Assembly: GCA_946998205.1 (NCBI GenBank)
Contig: CAMPYJ010000059.1
Coordinates: 1-12,271 of the forward strand
Length of the DNA: 12,271 bases
Source: an uncultured Prevotella sp.
GTDB lineage: Bacteria; Bacteroidota; Bacteroidia; Bacteroidales; Bacteroidaceae
Reading direction: 5' to 3'
A model generated the notes under the pieces. It made no database searches. It saw only the letters and a program-made list of their open reading frames with translations, and was not told the origin of the DNA. A program made the position numbers and the translations under genes. This document shows positions 1-6,845 of the stretch, piece after piece; position 1 is the first letter of the stretch; every line of letters starts with the position of its first letter.

Positions 1-292
1 GCAAGTTCGTGGTATAGAAAAAACTCCCGCAAGTCCATCGAATTTGACGATAATACTCTTTTTGAAGTCTCTTGACCATGTTTTTTCAAAAAAGAAACAA
101 AGAAGTCCCCTTAGGAACTTCATGATATTCTTAGCGAAGAAGCAAGCTCCTATCAAAGTGTCAGCCGTTTGGTCAAGTTTCGCTCGGATGTCATCATGTG
201 AGCAGTACATTACCCAATTCATTGACGAGATTTTCAGAGAATTGCTTGCATATCTCAAGTATTTTGACGAATTTTGTATAAAGGTTGTGCAT
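1..292 (-). pseudogene. Degenerate IS transposase 5' end (IS982-like), frameshifted
   Basis: Read on the minus strand from an ATG at 292-290, the product begins MHNLYTKFVKILEICKQF and continues to about position 200, where that frame meets a stop (196-194). A neighbouring frame then stays open down to the window edge for about 67 codons. The opening resembles the N-terminus of Bacteroidetes IS982-family transposases as I remember them. It recurs in the second remnant at 898-1005, which argues that it was once coding. I could not match the sequence after the frame change to an IS982 transposase, so it may be unrelated DNA at a junction. The catalytic region is absent from the window. The family name is tentative; that this is a decayed mobile-element end is more secure. 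Confidence 0.4.
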
Positions 293-403
293 ACGATGGT
301 TTGAACTTAATGTTTTGAACATCACTAAGTTGCCAAAAACCAACGACATGTGTAACTTTTTACTCATACCTATCAACTTAAATAAATTCCGCCAACGAGT
401 TAT
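241..403. repeat. ~165-bp repeat, copy 1, upstream of the Imm50-like gene
   Basis: This block aligns with 954-1120. The best conserved part is 323-403 against 1039-1120 (from CACTAAGTT to AACGAGTTAT), with a few substitutions and one indel. It contains the first codons of the IS-like remnant on the minus strand and the DNA that would be the element's end. Similarity stops at GAGTTAT, 12 bp before the ATG at 416. It may supply the promoter or leader of the gene that follows, or mark a recombination joint. Confidence 0.75.
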
Positions 404-415
404 CTCATAAAATAA

Positions 416-811
416 ATGATGGACATAACACTATTTGAAAATGCACGTAGTCTAACAGCACTATATAAAAACATACCTCAACTCCAAGATGTTGAAATAA
501 TAAAACTTATCGTAGTTCCAGGCGAAGATCTTGAGCTTATACTAACATTAGATACATCAGAACTTCCAGAAAAATTACCTTTAAAATGGTTAGACCCCAA
601 GGTAAATACAGTTCAAATTGAATTGGATTTTATAGGGGTGAGGATTATAAATTTTAATATAGATAATGTAAGCAATTATTGTTTCAGAATAGAAAGTTTA
701 CGAGAAAATAAACGTATCATTATTCTTACGAATAAAGCCAATTGTGATAAAATTAAATTTGAGGCAAAATGGGCGTATATAAAAAATATAAGTGGTTATA
801 CTAAAGAGTAA
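416..811 (+). CDS. Small cytoplasmic protein, Imm50-like immunity candidate
   Basis: A 131-residue protein with no signal peptide or membrane segment. The pattern is N-x-RSLTALYKNIPQLQDVEI near the start, then alternating hydrophobic strands (LELILTLDT), a PLKW motif around residue 75, and strands such as VQIELDFIGV. A short helix, 'P.L.D.EI' and a later 'P.KW...VN.V...L.F' are what I associate with the Imm50 family, immunity proteins found in polymorphic-toxin loci. This is pattern memory, not a database match. The gene is A+T-rich, follows the 241-403 repeat, and shares the region with another small orphan gene, which fits an orphan immunity cluster. No toxin gene is visible. ATGs stand at 416 and 419 and there is no clear ribosome binding site; the first was chosen. 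The ORF is sound; the function is uncertain. Confidence 0.7.
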   Translation: MMDITLFENARSLTALYKNIPQLQDVEIIKLIVVPGEDLELILTLDTSELPEKLPLKWLDPKVNTVQIELDFIGVRIINFNIDNVSNYCFRIESLRENKRIIILTNKANCDKIKFEAKWAYIKNISGYTKE

Positions 812-814
812 ATA

Positions 815-883
815 ATGAATTTAATAACTGAAAAAGAGGTTATTGATTCCGGATTAAGTGGACTAATTGAGGAGTATTTTTAA
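815..883 (+). CDS. Very short ORF, possible gene fragment
   Basis: A 22-codon ORF (MNLITEKEVIDSGLSG...) begins 3 bp after the stop of the Imm50-like gene. The close spacing and ordinary protein-like composition suggest either a tiny co-translated peptide or the truncated 5' end of a gene replaced by the repeat downstream. No family is recognised. The next bases (884-920) encode a fragment ending NAPNREL, similar to the C-terminus of the 59-residue protein at 1124-1303. Confidence 0.25.
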   Translation: MNLITEKEVIDSGLSGLIEEYF

Positions 884-897
884 TATGCTCAATTTCA

Positions 898-1005
898 TAG
901 ATAATGCTCCAAATCGAGAACTTTTCTCTTCCCGCCGACTTGATTTCCAGCATATTGCTTGCAGATTTCAAGTATTTTTTTGAACTTTGCCATGAGGTTG
1001 TGCAT
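898..1005 (-). pseudogene. Second IS-like transposase 5' remnant
   Basis: From the ATG at 1005-1003 the minus strand reads MHNLMAKFKKILEICKQ, then runs on to a stop at about 900-898. It matches the remnant at 1-292 in 'MHNL..KF.KILEICKQ', with substitutions elsewhere. Only about 35 codons remain, against the roughly 300 expected for an intact IS982-family transposase. It lies inside the second copy of the repeat at 954-1120. The two remnants differ enough to be separate insertions or an old duplication. Confidence 0.4.
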
Positions 1006-1120
1006 AACAATGATTTTATAACCTGATAGATTTTGTACCACTAAGTTACTAAAAAGTCAACGACGTGCGCAACTTTTTACTCATACTTATCAACTTAAAT
1101 AAATTCCGCCAACGAGTTAT
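954..1120. repeat. ~165-bp repeat, copy 2, upstream of the 59-residue protein
   Basis: Second copy of the block at 241-403. It carries the IS-like start codons on the minus strand and ends at AACGAGTTAT, only 3 bp before the ATG at 1124. The stretch TATCAACTTAAATAAATTCC is the same in both copies apart from the base just before it. In both cases the gene that follows is a different small protein. Confidence 0.75.
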
Positions 1121-1123
1121 ATT

Positions 1124-1303
1124 ATGCAACACCCATATAAAAAATACGAGCAGGATAAAACCTGGGCCATAGTGAATAATCTAATAAACGATTTGTTAGA
1201 TAACAATGATATTGAACTACTGACGCCTATAGAGTATGTTGTAGGTTATATATGTAAAGGTTTGTTGGATTGTAATGTTCCAAATCGAGAGTTATCAAAA
1301 TAA
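1124..1303 (+). CDS. Conserved-looking 59-residue protein of unknown function
   Basis: A 59-residue, acidic cytoplasmic protein beginning MQHPYKKYEQDKTWAIV and ending PNRELSK. The opening, the central 'LLDNNDIELLTP.EYVVGYICK' and the size recall a small orphan family with the pattern 'HPYK.YE...W..V...I.DL..N.DIE..T...YV.GY.CK', which I have seen annotated as hypothetical and often beside immunity genes. No catalytic motif is visible. The start follows the 954-1120 repeat by 3 bp, so any promoter or leader must lie within the repeat. Low G+C and the repeat context suggest horizontal gain. A role in immunity is inferred from location only. Confidence 0.65.
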   Translation: MQHPYKKYEQDKTWAIVNNLINDLLDNNDIELLTPIEYVVGYICKGLLDCNVPNRELSK

Positions 1304-1372
1304 TCATCTGATTATCAATATGATGTTTAAATGGTTTGGCGTAAATGCAGGAAAAGATTCTCTGCCTTTTGC

Positions 1373-1380
1373 TATATTTG
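1373..1380 (+). promoter_or_regulatory. Bacteroidetes -7 box (TATATTTG)
   Basis: TATATTTG fits the Bacteroidetes -7 consensus TAnnTTTG and lies 12 bp before the ATG at 1393. No well-spaced TTTG -33 element is present, so support comes from the -7 box alone. Confidence 0.4.
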
Positions 1381-1392
1381 TAGTCCAAAACA

Positions 1393-1500
1393 ATGAAAAA
1401 TGAATATACGAGAACGCTTCGGCACTTTATGCTCCAGATTGGAAGTGAAAAAACTCAAGTTTTCAACACCAAACAAGAGTTTTATAAAATGATTGACTAA
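1393..1500 (+). CDS. 35-residue ORF of unknown function
   Basis: A 35-codon ORF reading MKNEYTRTLRHFMLQIGS and ending EFYKMID. The mix of charged and hydrophobic residues looks like real protein rather than random A+T-rich translation, and a -7-like box lies just upstream. It is soluble with no signal peptide. It could be a complete micro-protein or the N-terminal piece of a longer gene cut off by the stop at 1498-1500. The lipoprotein gene starts 32 bp after the stop. No family is recognised. Confidence 0.4.
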   Translation: MKNEYTRTLRHFMLQIGSEKTQVFNTKQEFYKMID

Positions 1501-1532
1501 TTTTGCACTTGCTGGTTGACTCTACGCTCAAT

Positions 1533-2090
1533 ATGAACAATAAAAGATATATATATTATATGCTTATAATATGCACATTATTTCTTTTTAGTTGCAATTA
1601 CCGCCATAAGCAGGAAATTACTATTTTTTATTTTTGTGGTAATATAGAACCATATAGACAGTTTGATTGTACTGACCTCGATAGCATATGTAAGACCAAT
1701 GAATACGATGATACAATATTTATAACCTCTACTATGTTCAAACAAATTAAAGACGATATAATAAATGCTAAACCAACTCATAATTATTCAAACTCATACA
1801 CACCAATAATATATGTAAATGTTGGAAATCAGAATTTGTGTCTTAATGGAATAAATAATCAGTGTTGGATAAAACAGAGTGATAGAAAATATCACCCTTC
1901 TATTCTTAGTAATAAGACAGTGTATCTTCTAAAATGGAAATCTTTCTATTACAATTATTTGCCATATGATATTTTACAATTAGATAAGGGGATACAGCAA
2001 TTTGGTATTCCTTCTGATTATAAAAAAGATCAGATAAATAAAATAATTAAAAAGAAAGAAATGTCTAAAGTCTTAGTAAGGGTAAAATAA
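1533..2090 (+). CDS. Putative outer-membrane lipoprotein, unknown function
   Basis: The preferred start at 1533 gives 185 residues beginning MNNKRYIYYMLIICTLFLFSC. This is a basic N-terminus, a hydrophobic segment and a lipobox-like LFSC with the acylated cysteine near residue 21. An in-frame ATG at 1503 would add ten residues before the signal peptide and is less likely. The mature part is rich in Asn, Tyr, Lys and Ile, contains several further cysteines, and has no repeat or catalytic motif that I recognise. It should be exported and lipid-anchored, facing the periplasm or the cell surface. Base composition is very A+T-rich, unlike the core genes to the right, consistent with recent acquisition. 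In Bacteroidales immunity clusters, lipoproteins can be either cargo or immunity proteins; which applies here cannot be told. Confidence 0.7.
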   Translation: MNNKRYIYYMLIICTLFLFSCNYRHKQEITIFYFCGNIEPYRQFDCTDLDSICKTNEYDDTIFITSTMFKQIKDDIINAKPTHNYSNSYTPIIYVNVGNQNLCLNGINNQCWIKQSDRKYHPSILSNKTVYLLKWKSFYYNYLPYDILQLDKGIQQFGIPSDYKKDQINKIIKKKEMSKVLVRVK

Positions 2091-2443
2091 TAATGGCTGT
2101 GATTGCAAATCATCCTCTTTTATTCTATAAAAATCAATAGAAATGTAGCCTATCATACAGTTTTCCCACATTTTTATACTTCCCAAACGCAATTTTTCCT
2201 TTGGTTATTCCGTGTTTCGAGATAAAAACGCTATATTAACGGTGTAAAATATGATACCAATATCAAAAATAACACTCTAATATGATATTTGAACGTAAGA
2301 AATATGGAGCAGCAGTTCATCGGTGAGATTAAAATTATTTTACGTTAAAAGTCTTCGGAGTAACAGTGTATCAAGGAATAAACAAAGGAAAATAAAAAAT
2401 CCCTATGGTGTCGTAACTTAGGAATCTAACCAATTACATGATG
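2091..2443. other. A+T-rich intergenic stretch beside the tRNA 3' end
   Basis: About 350 bp with no convincing gene on either strand. On the minus strand, just past the tRNA 3' end, there is a T-rich run (complement of 2388-2400) after only a weak four-base stem; it may terminate the tRNA transcript but is not a strong intrinsic terminator. The direct repeat AATATGATA occurs twice near 2255-2290. No copy of the tRNA 3' sequence is present, so no att duplication is visible. Confidence 0.5.
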
Positions 2444-2531
2444 CGGAAAGAGGGGGATTCGAACCCCCGAACCGCTTTAGGCGGTTACACGCTTTCCAGG
2501 CGTGCCTCTTCAGCCACTCGAGCACCTTTCC
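2444..2531 (-). tRNA. tRNA-Ser (anticodon GGA)
   Basis: The 88-nt minus-strand gene folds as a class II tRNA. The acceptor stem GGAAAGG pairs with TCTTTCC, with discriminator G. The anticodon stem CACGC/GCGTG encloses the loop CTGGAAA, giving anticodon GGA (serine codons UCC and UCU). A long variable arm (ACCGCC/GGCGGT type) is present, as expected for tRNA-Ser, and the T arm is GGGGG-TTCGAAT-CCCCC. CCA is not encoded: the bases after the discriminator are CAT. The A+T-rich accessory block lies on its 3' side, the usual position of integrated elements. Confidence 0.95.
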
Positions 2532-2544
2532 TTATTTGGTGGTG

Positions 2545-2552
2545 CAAAAGTA
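2545..2552 (-). promoter_or_regulatory. -7 box of the tRNA-Ser promoter
   Basis: On the minus strand this reads TACTTTTG, matching TAnnTTTG, 13 bp upstream of the mature tRNA 5' end. No clear -33 TTTG is seen at the usual 19-21 bp spacing. Confidence 0.45.
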
Positions 2553-2958
2553 AGACTTTTATCTTGAATTCGGATGGAAATGGGCGAAAAAATCATTTTT
2601 TTCCGCAGCTTCTTCATTTATCAGGTGGTTTGTCGCCAAAAACAATCACGTCGGCTTGTTTCAACGATGCATGGAGCGGATGTGGCAAATCCCGCCATTG
2701 AAGCCGATGAACGCCGGCGCCCACCCGATGAAAGCGTATTTGGCAAAGACAACCATTCGTCGCGACAACGAATGGAACGAGACAAGCTCATGACCGTGCT
2801 CACGTTCGAGCCGTCAAGCCAATCCTGCCTGTCGACTTTGCCAAAACACCTTGGTTCACGAACGGCAGGCATCGTGATTTGTTCTATGGGCTGAATCATT
2901 CGTACGCCGTTCCGTTTGTTTCACGCGGCTTACACGCATGACGGCCACGTTCATCTCA
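2553..2958. other. Intergenic DNA without a credible gene
   Basis: About 400 bp between the tRNA and the palindromic element. Overlapping open frames exist on both strands but have arginine/serine-rich, low-complexity products with no recognisable motif, as expected from non-coding DNA of moderate G+C. It contains a perfect 8-bp inverted repeat, CCATTCGT/ACGAATGG at 2753-2775 with a 7-nt loop, not followed by a T run. Confidence 0.5.
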
Positions 2959-3150
2959 GGGCGGTTCTGCGAATCAGGGTCAAGACGTTTTTCATGCCGG
3001 CAGGCACGCGCCTTGTCATCCCGCGGTCTCTTTTGCATTCAACCGTCCTGTCCGTTCGCTCGCATGGCTCGCCATGCCCCCACGCTCACGGACAGGCCGG
3101 CCACGGAAGACAGTAGCGCCGTCTGACGAGACCCATTGACAGAACCGCCC
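2959..3150 (+). repeat. Palindromic element copy A (~192 bp), 3' of the TonB receptor gene
   Basis: The ends are a perfect 11-bp inverted repeat, GGGCGGTTCTG (2959-2969) and CAGAACCGCCC (3140-3150). The centre is a nested hairpin: outer stem CCTGTCCGT (3047-3055) with ACGGACAGG (3088-3096); inner stem GCATGG (3062-3067) with CCATGC (3072-3077) around a CTCG loop. The left arm aligns along its length with copy B at 6846-7030, for example GCGGTTCT, then CGTTTTTCATG against AGTTTTTTATG, then TTGTCATC. It is the most diverged and most G+C-rich copy. It lies 25 bp past the receptor's stop codon and may end or protect that transcript. No transposase is inside, so any mobility would be non-autonomous. 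Confidence 0.7.
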
Positions 3151-3175
3151 CTAAATGAGAAAAAGCAGATGAAGC

Positions 3176-5242
3176 CTACAACGTGAAGGCTACGCCGGCC
3201 ATCACCCAGAGGCCCGGTTGCGGCACGTTGCCTGCGTCCATGTATGTTTTGTTCAATACGTTGTTGGCGTTGAGGTACGCCTTCCAGTTACTCTCGTTCC
3301 ACGACAGACGCGCGTCCACCACGCTATAAGGCTTGTACGAGTGAGCCGCCCCCACCCGGTCTGTGTAGCTGCCCATGCGGTCGAGATAGCGGCAGGACAA
3401 GCCAAGGTCGAGTTTGCCCGTGAGGTGCATCTGCGCGTCGGCCACGAACTTGTGCTTGAGATACTCCAAGACATATCTGCTGACGATGCCTTTCTCCTCC
3501 TTGTGGTCCTGATTGATGAACGAATAACCCAGAGACACCCTCTTCAGGAAACGCTGTGACGGCAGGATGCGCAGGAAGTTGAAGTCGAAGCTGCTCTCGG
3601 CGCCCAACGAATTGATGACGCCAAAGTTGACACTCTTCCACACCAGTTCATTTTTTTCATCGCGCGTGCCGTCCTGTATCCAGTCTATCTGGTTTTTGTA
3701 ATGATTGTAATACACGGCAGCTTGGGCGCTGACGTACGCGTTGTGCAACTTGACGCCGGCCTCGATGGCGGAAAGTTCCTCGGGCTGCAGGTGAGGATTA
3801 GGCTTGTGTCCGCCCACCGAGTAGAACAATTCCGTCATGGACGGCATGCGCAGCGAGGTGTTGTACGAGGCATAGAGCTTGAAGGCATCGCCGACGCGGT
3901 AGCTCATGTCTACGCCGGGATACACGCGCATGTTCATGTTGGCCTGACTGTTTTTCACGGCAATCAAGCCCGCGGAGAGCGTAAACCGGTCGAGCAGCAC
4001 GTTATGCTCCAGCACAAACTGCGTGTTGGTGCGCTGCAGTCCGTTGGTGTACATGCGGTTAACCCCGTGTATGGATTCGGGGTTGTCCAGCTTGTTACCC
4101 AACACCGTACTCATCAAGTCTTCATGACGGAGCTCGGCTCCAAAGGCCGTCCTACCTCCAACCCAATCAAAGTAGGCGTTGAGATTTACGCCATACACGT
4201 CGGTACGGTGGTAGTTGAACGGATATTTGTTAGGCTCTCCACGAAACAGCTCGAACCTATCCATGCCCCTGTTCCAATAAACAGACGGTCGAAGATGGAA
4301 TTTACCCTGTTTGCTCTCGGCTTGTATGGCTGTGAACGTCTTGAAAGTGTGCTCGAACTGGTTGTCCCATTTCACGCCATAGAACGTGTTTGCGCCAAAA
4401 TCTTTCATGCTCATGCCCGCATGCCACTTCACGTCTACCCACGCGTCTTGGTAGGTTCCTTGATAAAACGACTTGAGCGTGCGGTAGTCGGCGTTCAGGT
4501 TTCCTGCCTTGCTGCGCGAATAGCCATCGCTTCGGATGGCCGAGAGAGAGAGCTGGTTGTTCCAGTTGTCACGGGCCACGTTGCCCCTGAGCCCCGTGGA
4601 GAGATAGCCATACGAGCCACTTTCCATACGAGCCGTGAGTGAAGTGCGGGCTGCTGCCTTGGTGACAATATTGATAGCACCTAATAAAGAAGATGTGCCA
4701 TAAACCCTAGCCGCCGGGCCTTCCAAGACTTCTATGCGTTCGATTTCGCTCAAATCCACGGGAATGTCGAACACGTTGTGCGCGGTTTGCGCATCGCAGA
4801 TATTGATGCCATTCAACAGAATGGCTACCTGCTCCGAGGTTCCGCCACGGATACCTACATCAGTACCAGCCCCTAACGGACCTTTCTGGCGGACGTCTAC
4901 CCCTATTGCCAATTTCAATAGGTCGTTAACACTTTGTACCGGAGCCGCTTCAATATCCTCTCGGCTCAGTACAGTTACCATTCTCGATTGCTGACTGACG
5001 GTCAGCGGAGCGCGCGAGCCTGTGACGACCACCTCGCTCAGTTTCACTGCTTGGCTTGTAAGTTTGTCCTCCGGCATGCTGTGGCGTACGCTTACACCGT
5101 CTGCCTTTGCGTAAGTCAACGTGCTTACGCTGAGGACACTAATCAAGACTTCTTTACCAAGAGCAGCGAAAAGCGAGTATCCTTTGCGGTTGAAATGCTT
5201 GAACCACAGCGGATTGCGCTTGTTAAACTGTTCTTTTACCAT
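3176..5242 (-). CDS. TonB-dependent outer-membrane receptor, BtuB-like
   Basis: 688 residues. A hydrophobic segment near residues 22-45 acts as signal sequence, followed by a TonB-box-like LSEVVVTGS (68-76), a plug domain (about 80-195) with SVNDLLK, DVGIRGG and ERIEVLEGP.ARVYG, and a 22-strand-type barrel to the C-terminus. There is no N-terminal carboxypeptidase-like domain and no SusD neighbour, so it is not a SusC-type glycan transporter. The plug and the N-terminus (RKGYSLFAALGKEV) match what I recall of Bacteroidales BtuB homologues, suggesting uptake of a corrinoid or another small chelate with energy from TonB-ExbBD. Substrate is uncertain: no cobalamin riboswitch and no BtuG, BtuF or BtuCD gene is adjacent. 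It is monocistronic by layout, with a good promoter at 5267-5298. Confidence 0.9.
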   Translation of the reverse strand: MVKEQFNKRNPLWFKHFNRKGYSLFAALGKEVLISVLSVSTLTYAKADGVSVRHSMPEDKLTSQAVKLSEVVVTGSRAPLTVSQQSRMVTVLSREDIEAAPVQSVNDLLKLAIGVDVRQKGPLGAGTDVGIRGGTSEQVAILLNGINICDAQTAHNVFDIPVDLSEIERIEVLEGPAARVYGTSSLLGAINIVTKAAARTSLTARMESGSYGYLSTGLRGNVARDNWNNQLSLSAIRSDGYSRSKAGNLNADYRTLKSFYQGTYQDAWVDVKWHAGMSMKDFGANTFYGVKWDNQFEHTFKTFTAIQAESKQGKFHLRPSVYWNRGMDRFELFRGEPNKYPFNYHRTDVYGVNLNAYFDWVGGRTAFGAELRHEDLMSTVLGNKLDNPESIHGVNRMYTNGLQRTNTQFVLEHNVLLDRFTLSAGLIAVKNSQANMNMRVYPGVDMSYRVGDAFKLYASYNTSLRMPSMTELFYSVGGHKPNPHLQPEELSAIEAGVKLHNAYVSAQAAVYYNHYKNQIDWIQDGTRDEKNELVWKSVNFGVINSLGAESSFDFNFLRILPSQRFLKRVSLGYSFINQDHKEEKGIVSRYVLEYLKHKFVADAQMHLTGKLDLGLSCRYLDRMGSYTDRVGAAHSYKPYSVVDARLSWNESNWKAYLNANNVLNKTYMDAGNVPQPGLWVMAGVAFTL

Positions 5243-5266
5243 TGTTGTTAATTAAAAAAATCGCTG

Positions 5267-5298
5267 CAAAGTTATAGATATTTTGCGATTTTTTCAAA
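5267..5298 (-). promoter_or_regulatory. Promoter of the TonB receptor gene
   Basis: On the minus strand TTTG (5298-5295) and TAACTTTG (5274-5267) are separated by 20 bp, close to the Bacteroidetes sigma-ABfr consensus TTTG-N19-TAnnTTTG. Transcription should begin near 5260, leaving a leader of only about 20 nt before the ATG at 5242, too short for a riboswitch. Confidence 0.7.
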
Positions 5299-5420
5299 AC
5301 TGGCGGCGTTTTTTAACATGTGCGGGATGGGTGACACGCGAGACACGGGCAGGCCACCGGCATGATGGCGGCAGCCGTATCCCTGCGGGGCGAATGCCGG
5401 ATTGGGCATCGTAAGGCGCG

Positions 5421-6623
5421 TCAATCCCTGACGACCTGCTGCCTGGCGACCATGCAGGCGCCCACCACGCCCGCCCTCTCTCGCAAGGCGGAGGCCACGA
5501 CCAACGAATCTTCATTAACGATGTTCAGCGAGTACTTCTTGATGGCCATCTGAACCGGCTGCGTGATGTAGTCTCCGGTCTGCGACAAGTCGCCGCCGAT
5601 GACCAGCATGTCCGGGTTGAAGATGTTGATCATGCCGGCCAGATTACGCCCCAACTGGTCGGCTATCTTCTGCAAGGTTTCGATGCAGAGCGTGTCTTCT
5701 TTTTGTATCGCGCGCAGAACGTCGGGGAGCGTGAGCTCTTCATGCTCTTTGAGCACTTTGTCAGAAAGGATGGAACGCTTGCCCTTCAGCACGTTCTTCA
5801 CCGTCTCGCGAAGCAGAGCCATGCCGGAAACCTCGGTCTCCAGGCAGCCTTTCTTCCCACAACGGCACAACACCTCATTATCATAAGCCTTCACATGACC
5901 GAACTCTCCCGAGAATCCTGACTTCCCGTAATACATCTTTCCGTCTACGATAATGCCGACGGCGATACCCCAACTCACGTTGACGAACAGCACATTCTTC
6001 GCACCGTTGCAGCAACCGAGCAGGTACTCGCCCAGGGTCATGGCCCTGGTGTCGTTTTCAACGCATGTCGGAACGCCTATGTGCGCGGAGACATACCGGG
6101 CCAAAGGCTGGTCAAGGAAATCAAATATGCTGTAACTAACGCCGGTGAAAGGATTCACCCTGCCTGACACGTTCACGGAAGCCTGCAGGATAGACTCCCT
6201 TAACACGCCGAGAGAGGATACATACTCGTTGACGCGGCCGAGCAGGGCGTCAAGACATTGCCGCGTGTTTTCCAATTGAAAGGGAACGTTGTTTTGCTCG
6301 GAGAGAATGTTTCCGCTGAAATCGCAAAGAGCCATGGACAAGGAACCGTAGCTTGGGTCAATACCCAAAAAGTATCCGAAGCCGGCAGACAGGCCATAAA
6401 CCGTGGGAAGCCTGCCGTGCGTCTGGTCGCGTTTACCTTTTGAAACCACAAAACCCTTGCTCATCAGATTTGTGATGATCTTTGTCGTGGTGGGAATGCT
6501 GAGGCCTATTTGTTTGGAGATTTCCGGTATCGTGCAGCCATCATGAAGCATCAGGGCCTTGAGAATTGTCTTGTAATTGTCAGGCTTTCGTTTTAAGTAT
6601 TCTAATTTTAGTATGACCGACAT
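5421..6623 (-). CDS. ROK-family transcriptional regulator (NagC/Mlc-like)
   Basis: 400 residues. A winged-helix DNA-binding region lies at about residues 15-65 (CTIPEISKQIGLSIPTTTKI is its helix-turn-helix). The ROK domain follows from about residue 83. The zinc-site region is intact: GEFGH (239-243) and CRCGKKGCLE (253-262), giving His243 and Cys253, 255 and 260. The END motif (189-191) of the sugar pocket is kept. The phosphate-loop motif of ROK kinases, DxGGT, is replaced by DPSYGS at 89-94, so it is expected to be a regulator that senses a sugar or sugar phosphate rather than a kinase. No sugar catabolic operon lies beside it, so its targets are elsewhere or are the flanking genes. It is 178 bp from the receptor gene, which has its own promoter. 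Confidence 0.9.
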   Translation of the reverse strand: MSVILKLEYLKRKPDNYKTILKALMLHDGCTIPEISKQIGLSIPTTTKIITNLMSKGFVVSKGKRDQTHGRLPTVYGLSAGFGYFLGIDPSYGSLSMALCDFSGNILSEQNNVPFQLENTRQCLDALLGRVNEYVSSLGVLRESILQASVNVSGRVNPFTGVSYSIFDFLDQPLARYVSAHIGVPTCVENDTRAMTLGEYLLGCCNGAKNVLFVNVSWGIAVGIIVDGKMYYGKSGFSGEFGHVKAYDNEVLCRCGKKGCLETEVSGMALLRETVKNVLKGKRSILSDKVLKEHEELTLPDVLRAIQKEDTLCIETLQKIADQLGRNLAGMINIFNPDMLVIGGDLSQTGDYITQPVQMAIKKYSLNIVNEDSLVVASALRERAGVVGACMVARQQVVRD

Positions 6624-6693
6624 TTCTGATATTGATTGTCTGAATGAATGAGAGCAAAGACGCGCTGATTACAAATCAAAGCGATTAATCGGA

Positions 6694-6701
6694 CAAAGAT
6701 A
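6694..6701 (-). promoter_or_regulatory. -7 box of the ROK gene promoter
   Basis: The minus strand reads TATCTTTG, a match to TAnnTTTG, 70 bp upstream of the ATG. A -33 element at normal spacing is weak (TTTTCG at 17 bp). The leader of about 65 nt leaves room for an operator, but no clear palindrome was seen. Confidence 0.5.
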
Positions 6702-6845
6702 CGAATTAAAATCGAAAACTTGGAACTATTTCGCAGCTTATTCCGCCGGCAAGCCACGGCTCTTTCATTCAGGGGCAACATCGTTGAACGACGAATGAGC
6801 GAGAAAACAGCTCCGCAGCCTTACACTCTTGCTGAAATACTTTAA

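Noticed and set aside
44..304. 86-codon plus-strand frame at the left edge
   Set aside because: It overlaps the minus-strand IS-like remnant, whose sequence recurs at 898-1005; the plus-strand product has no recognisable feature.
1320..1403. 27-codon ORF overlapping the 35-codon ORF
   Set aside because: Too short, with the -7-like box inside it; the downstream ORF is the better candidate.
2431..2450. att site at the tRNA 3' end
   Set aside because: No second copy of the tRNA 3' sequence occurs in the window and no integrase is present, so an att site cannot be supported here.
2753..2775. Perfect 8-bp hairpin CCATTCGT/ACGAATGG as a terminator
   Set aside because: No T run on either side, and 400 bp from the nearest gene end; could be chance.
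2574..2899. Overlapping open frames on both strands between the tRNA and element copy A
   Set aside because: Products are low in complexity, lack motifs and compete with one another; no promoter or recognisable start context supports either.
3701..4642. 313-codon open frame on the plus strand opposite the TonB receptor gene
   Set aside because: Entirely antisense to a clear receptor gene; its product is His/Val/Arg-rich with no motif, as expected from the complement of a coding region.
5243..5420. Cobalamin riboswitch before the BtuB-like gene
   Set aside because: The promoter lies about 20 nt from the start codon and no B12-box-like sequence is visible.
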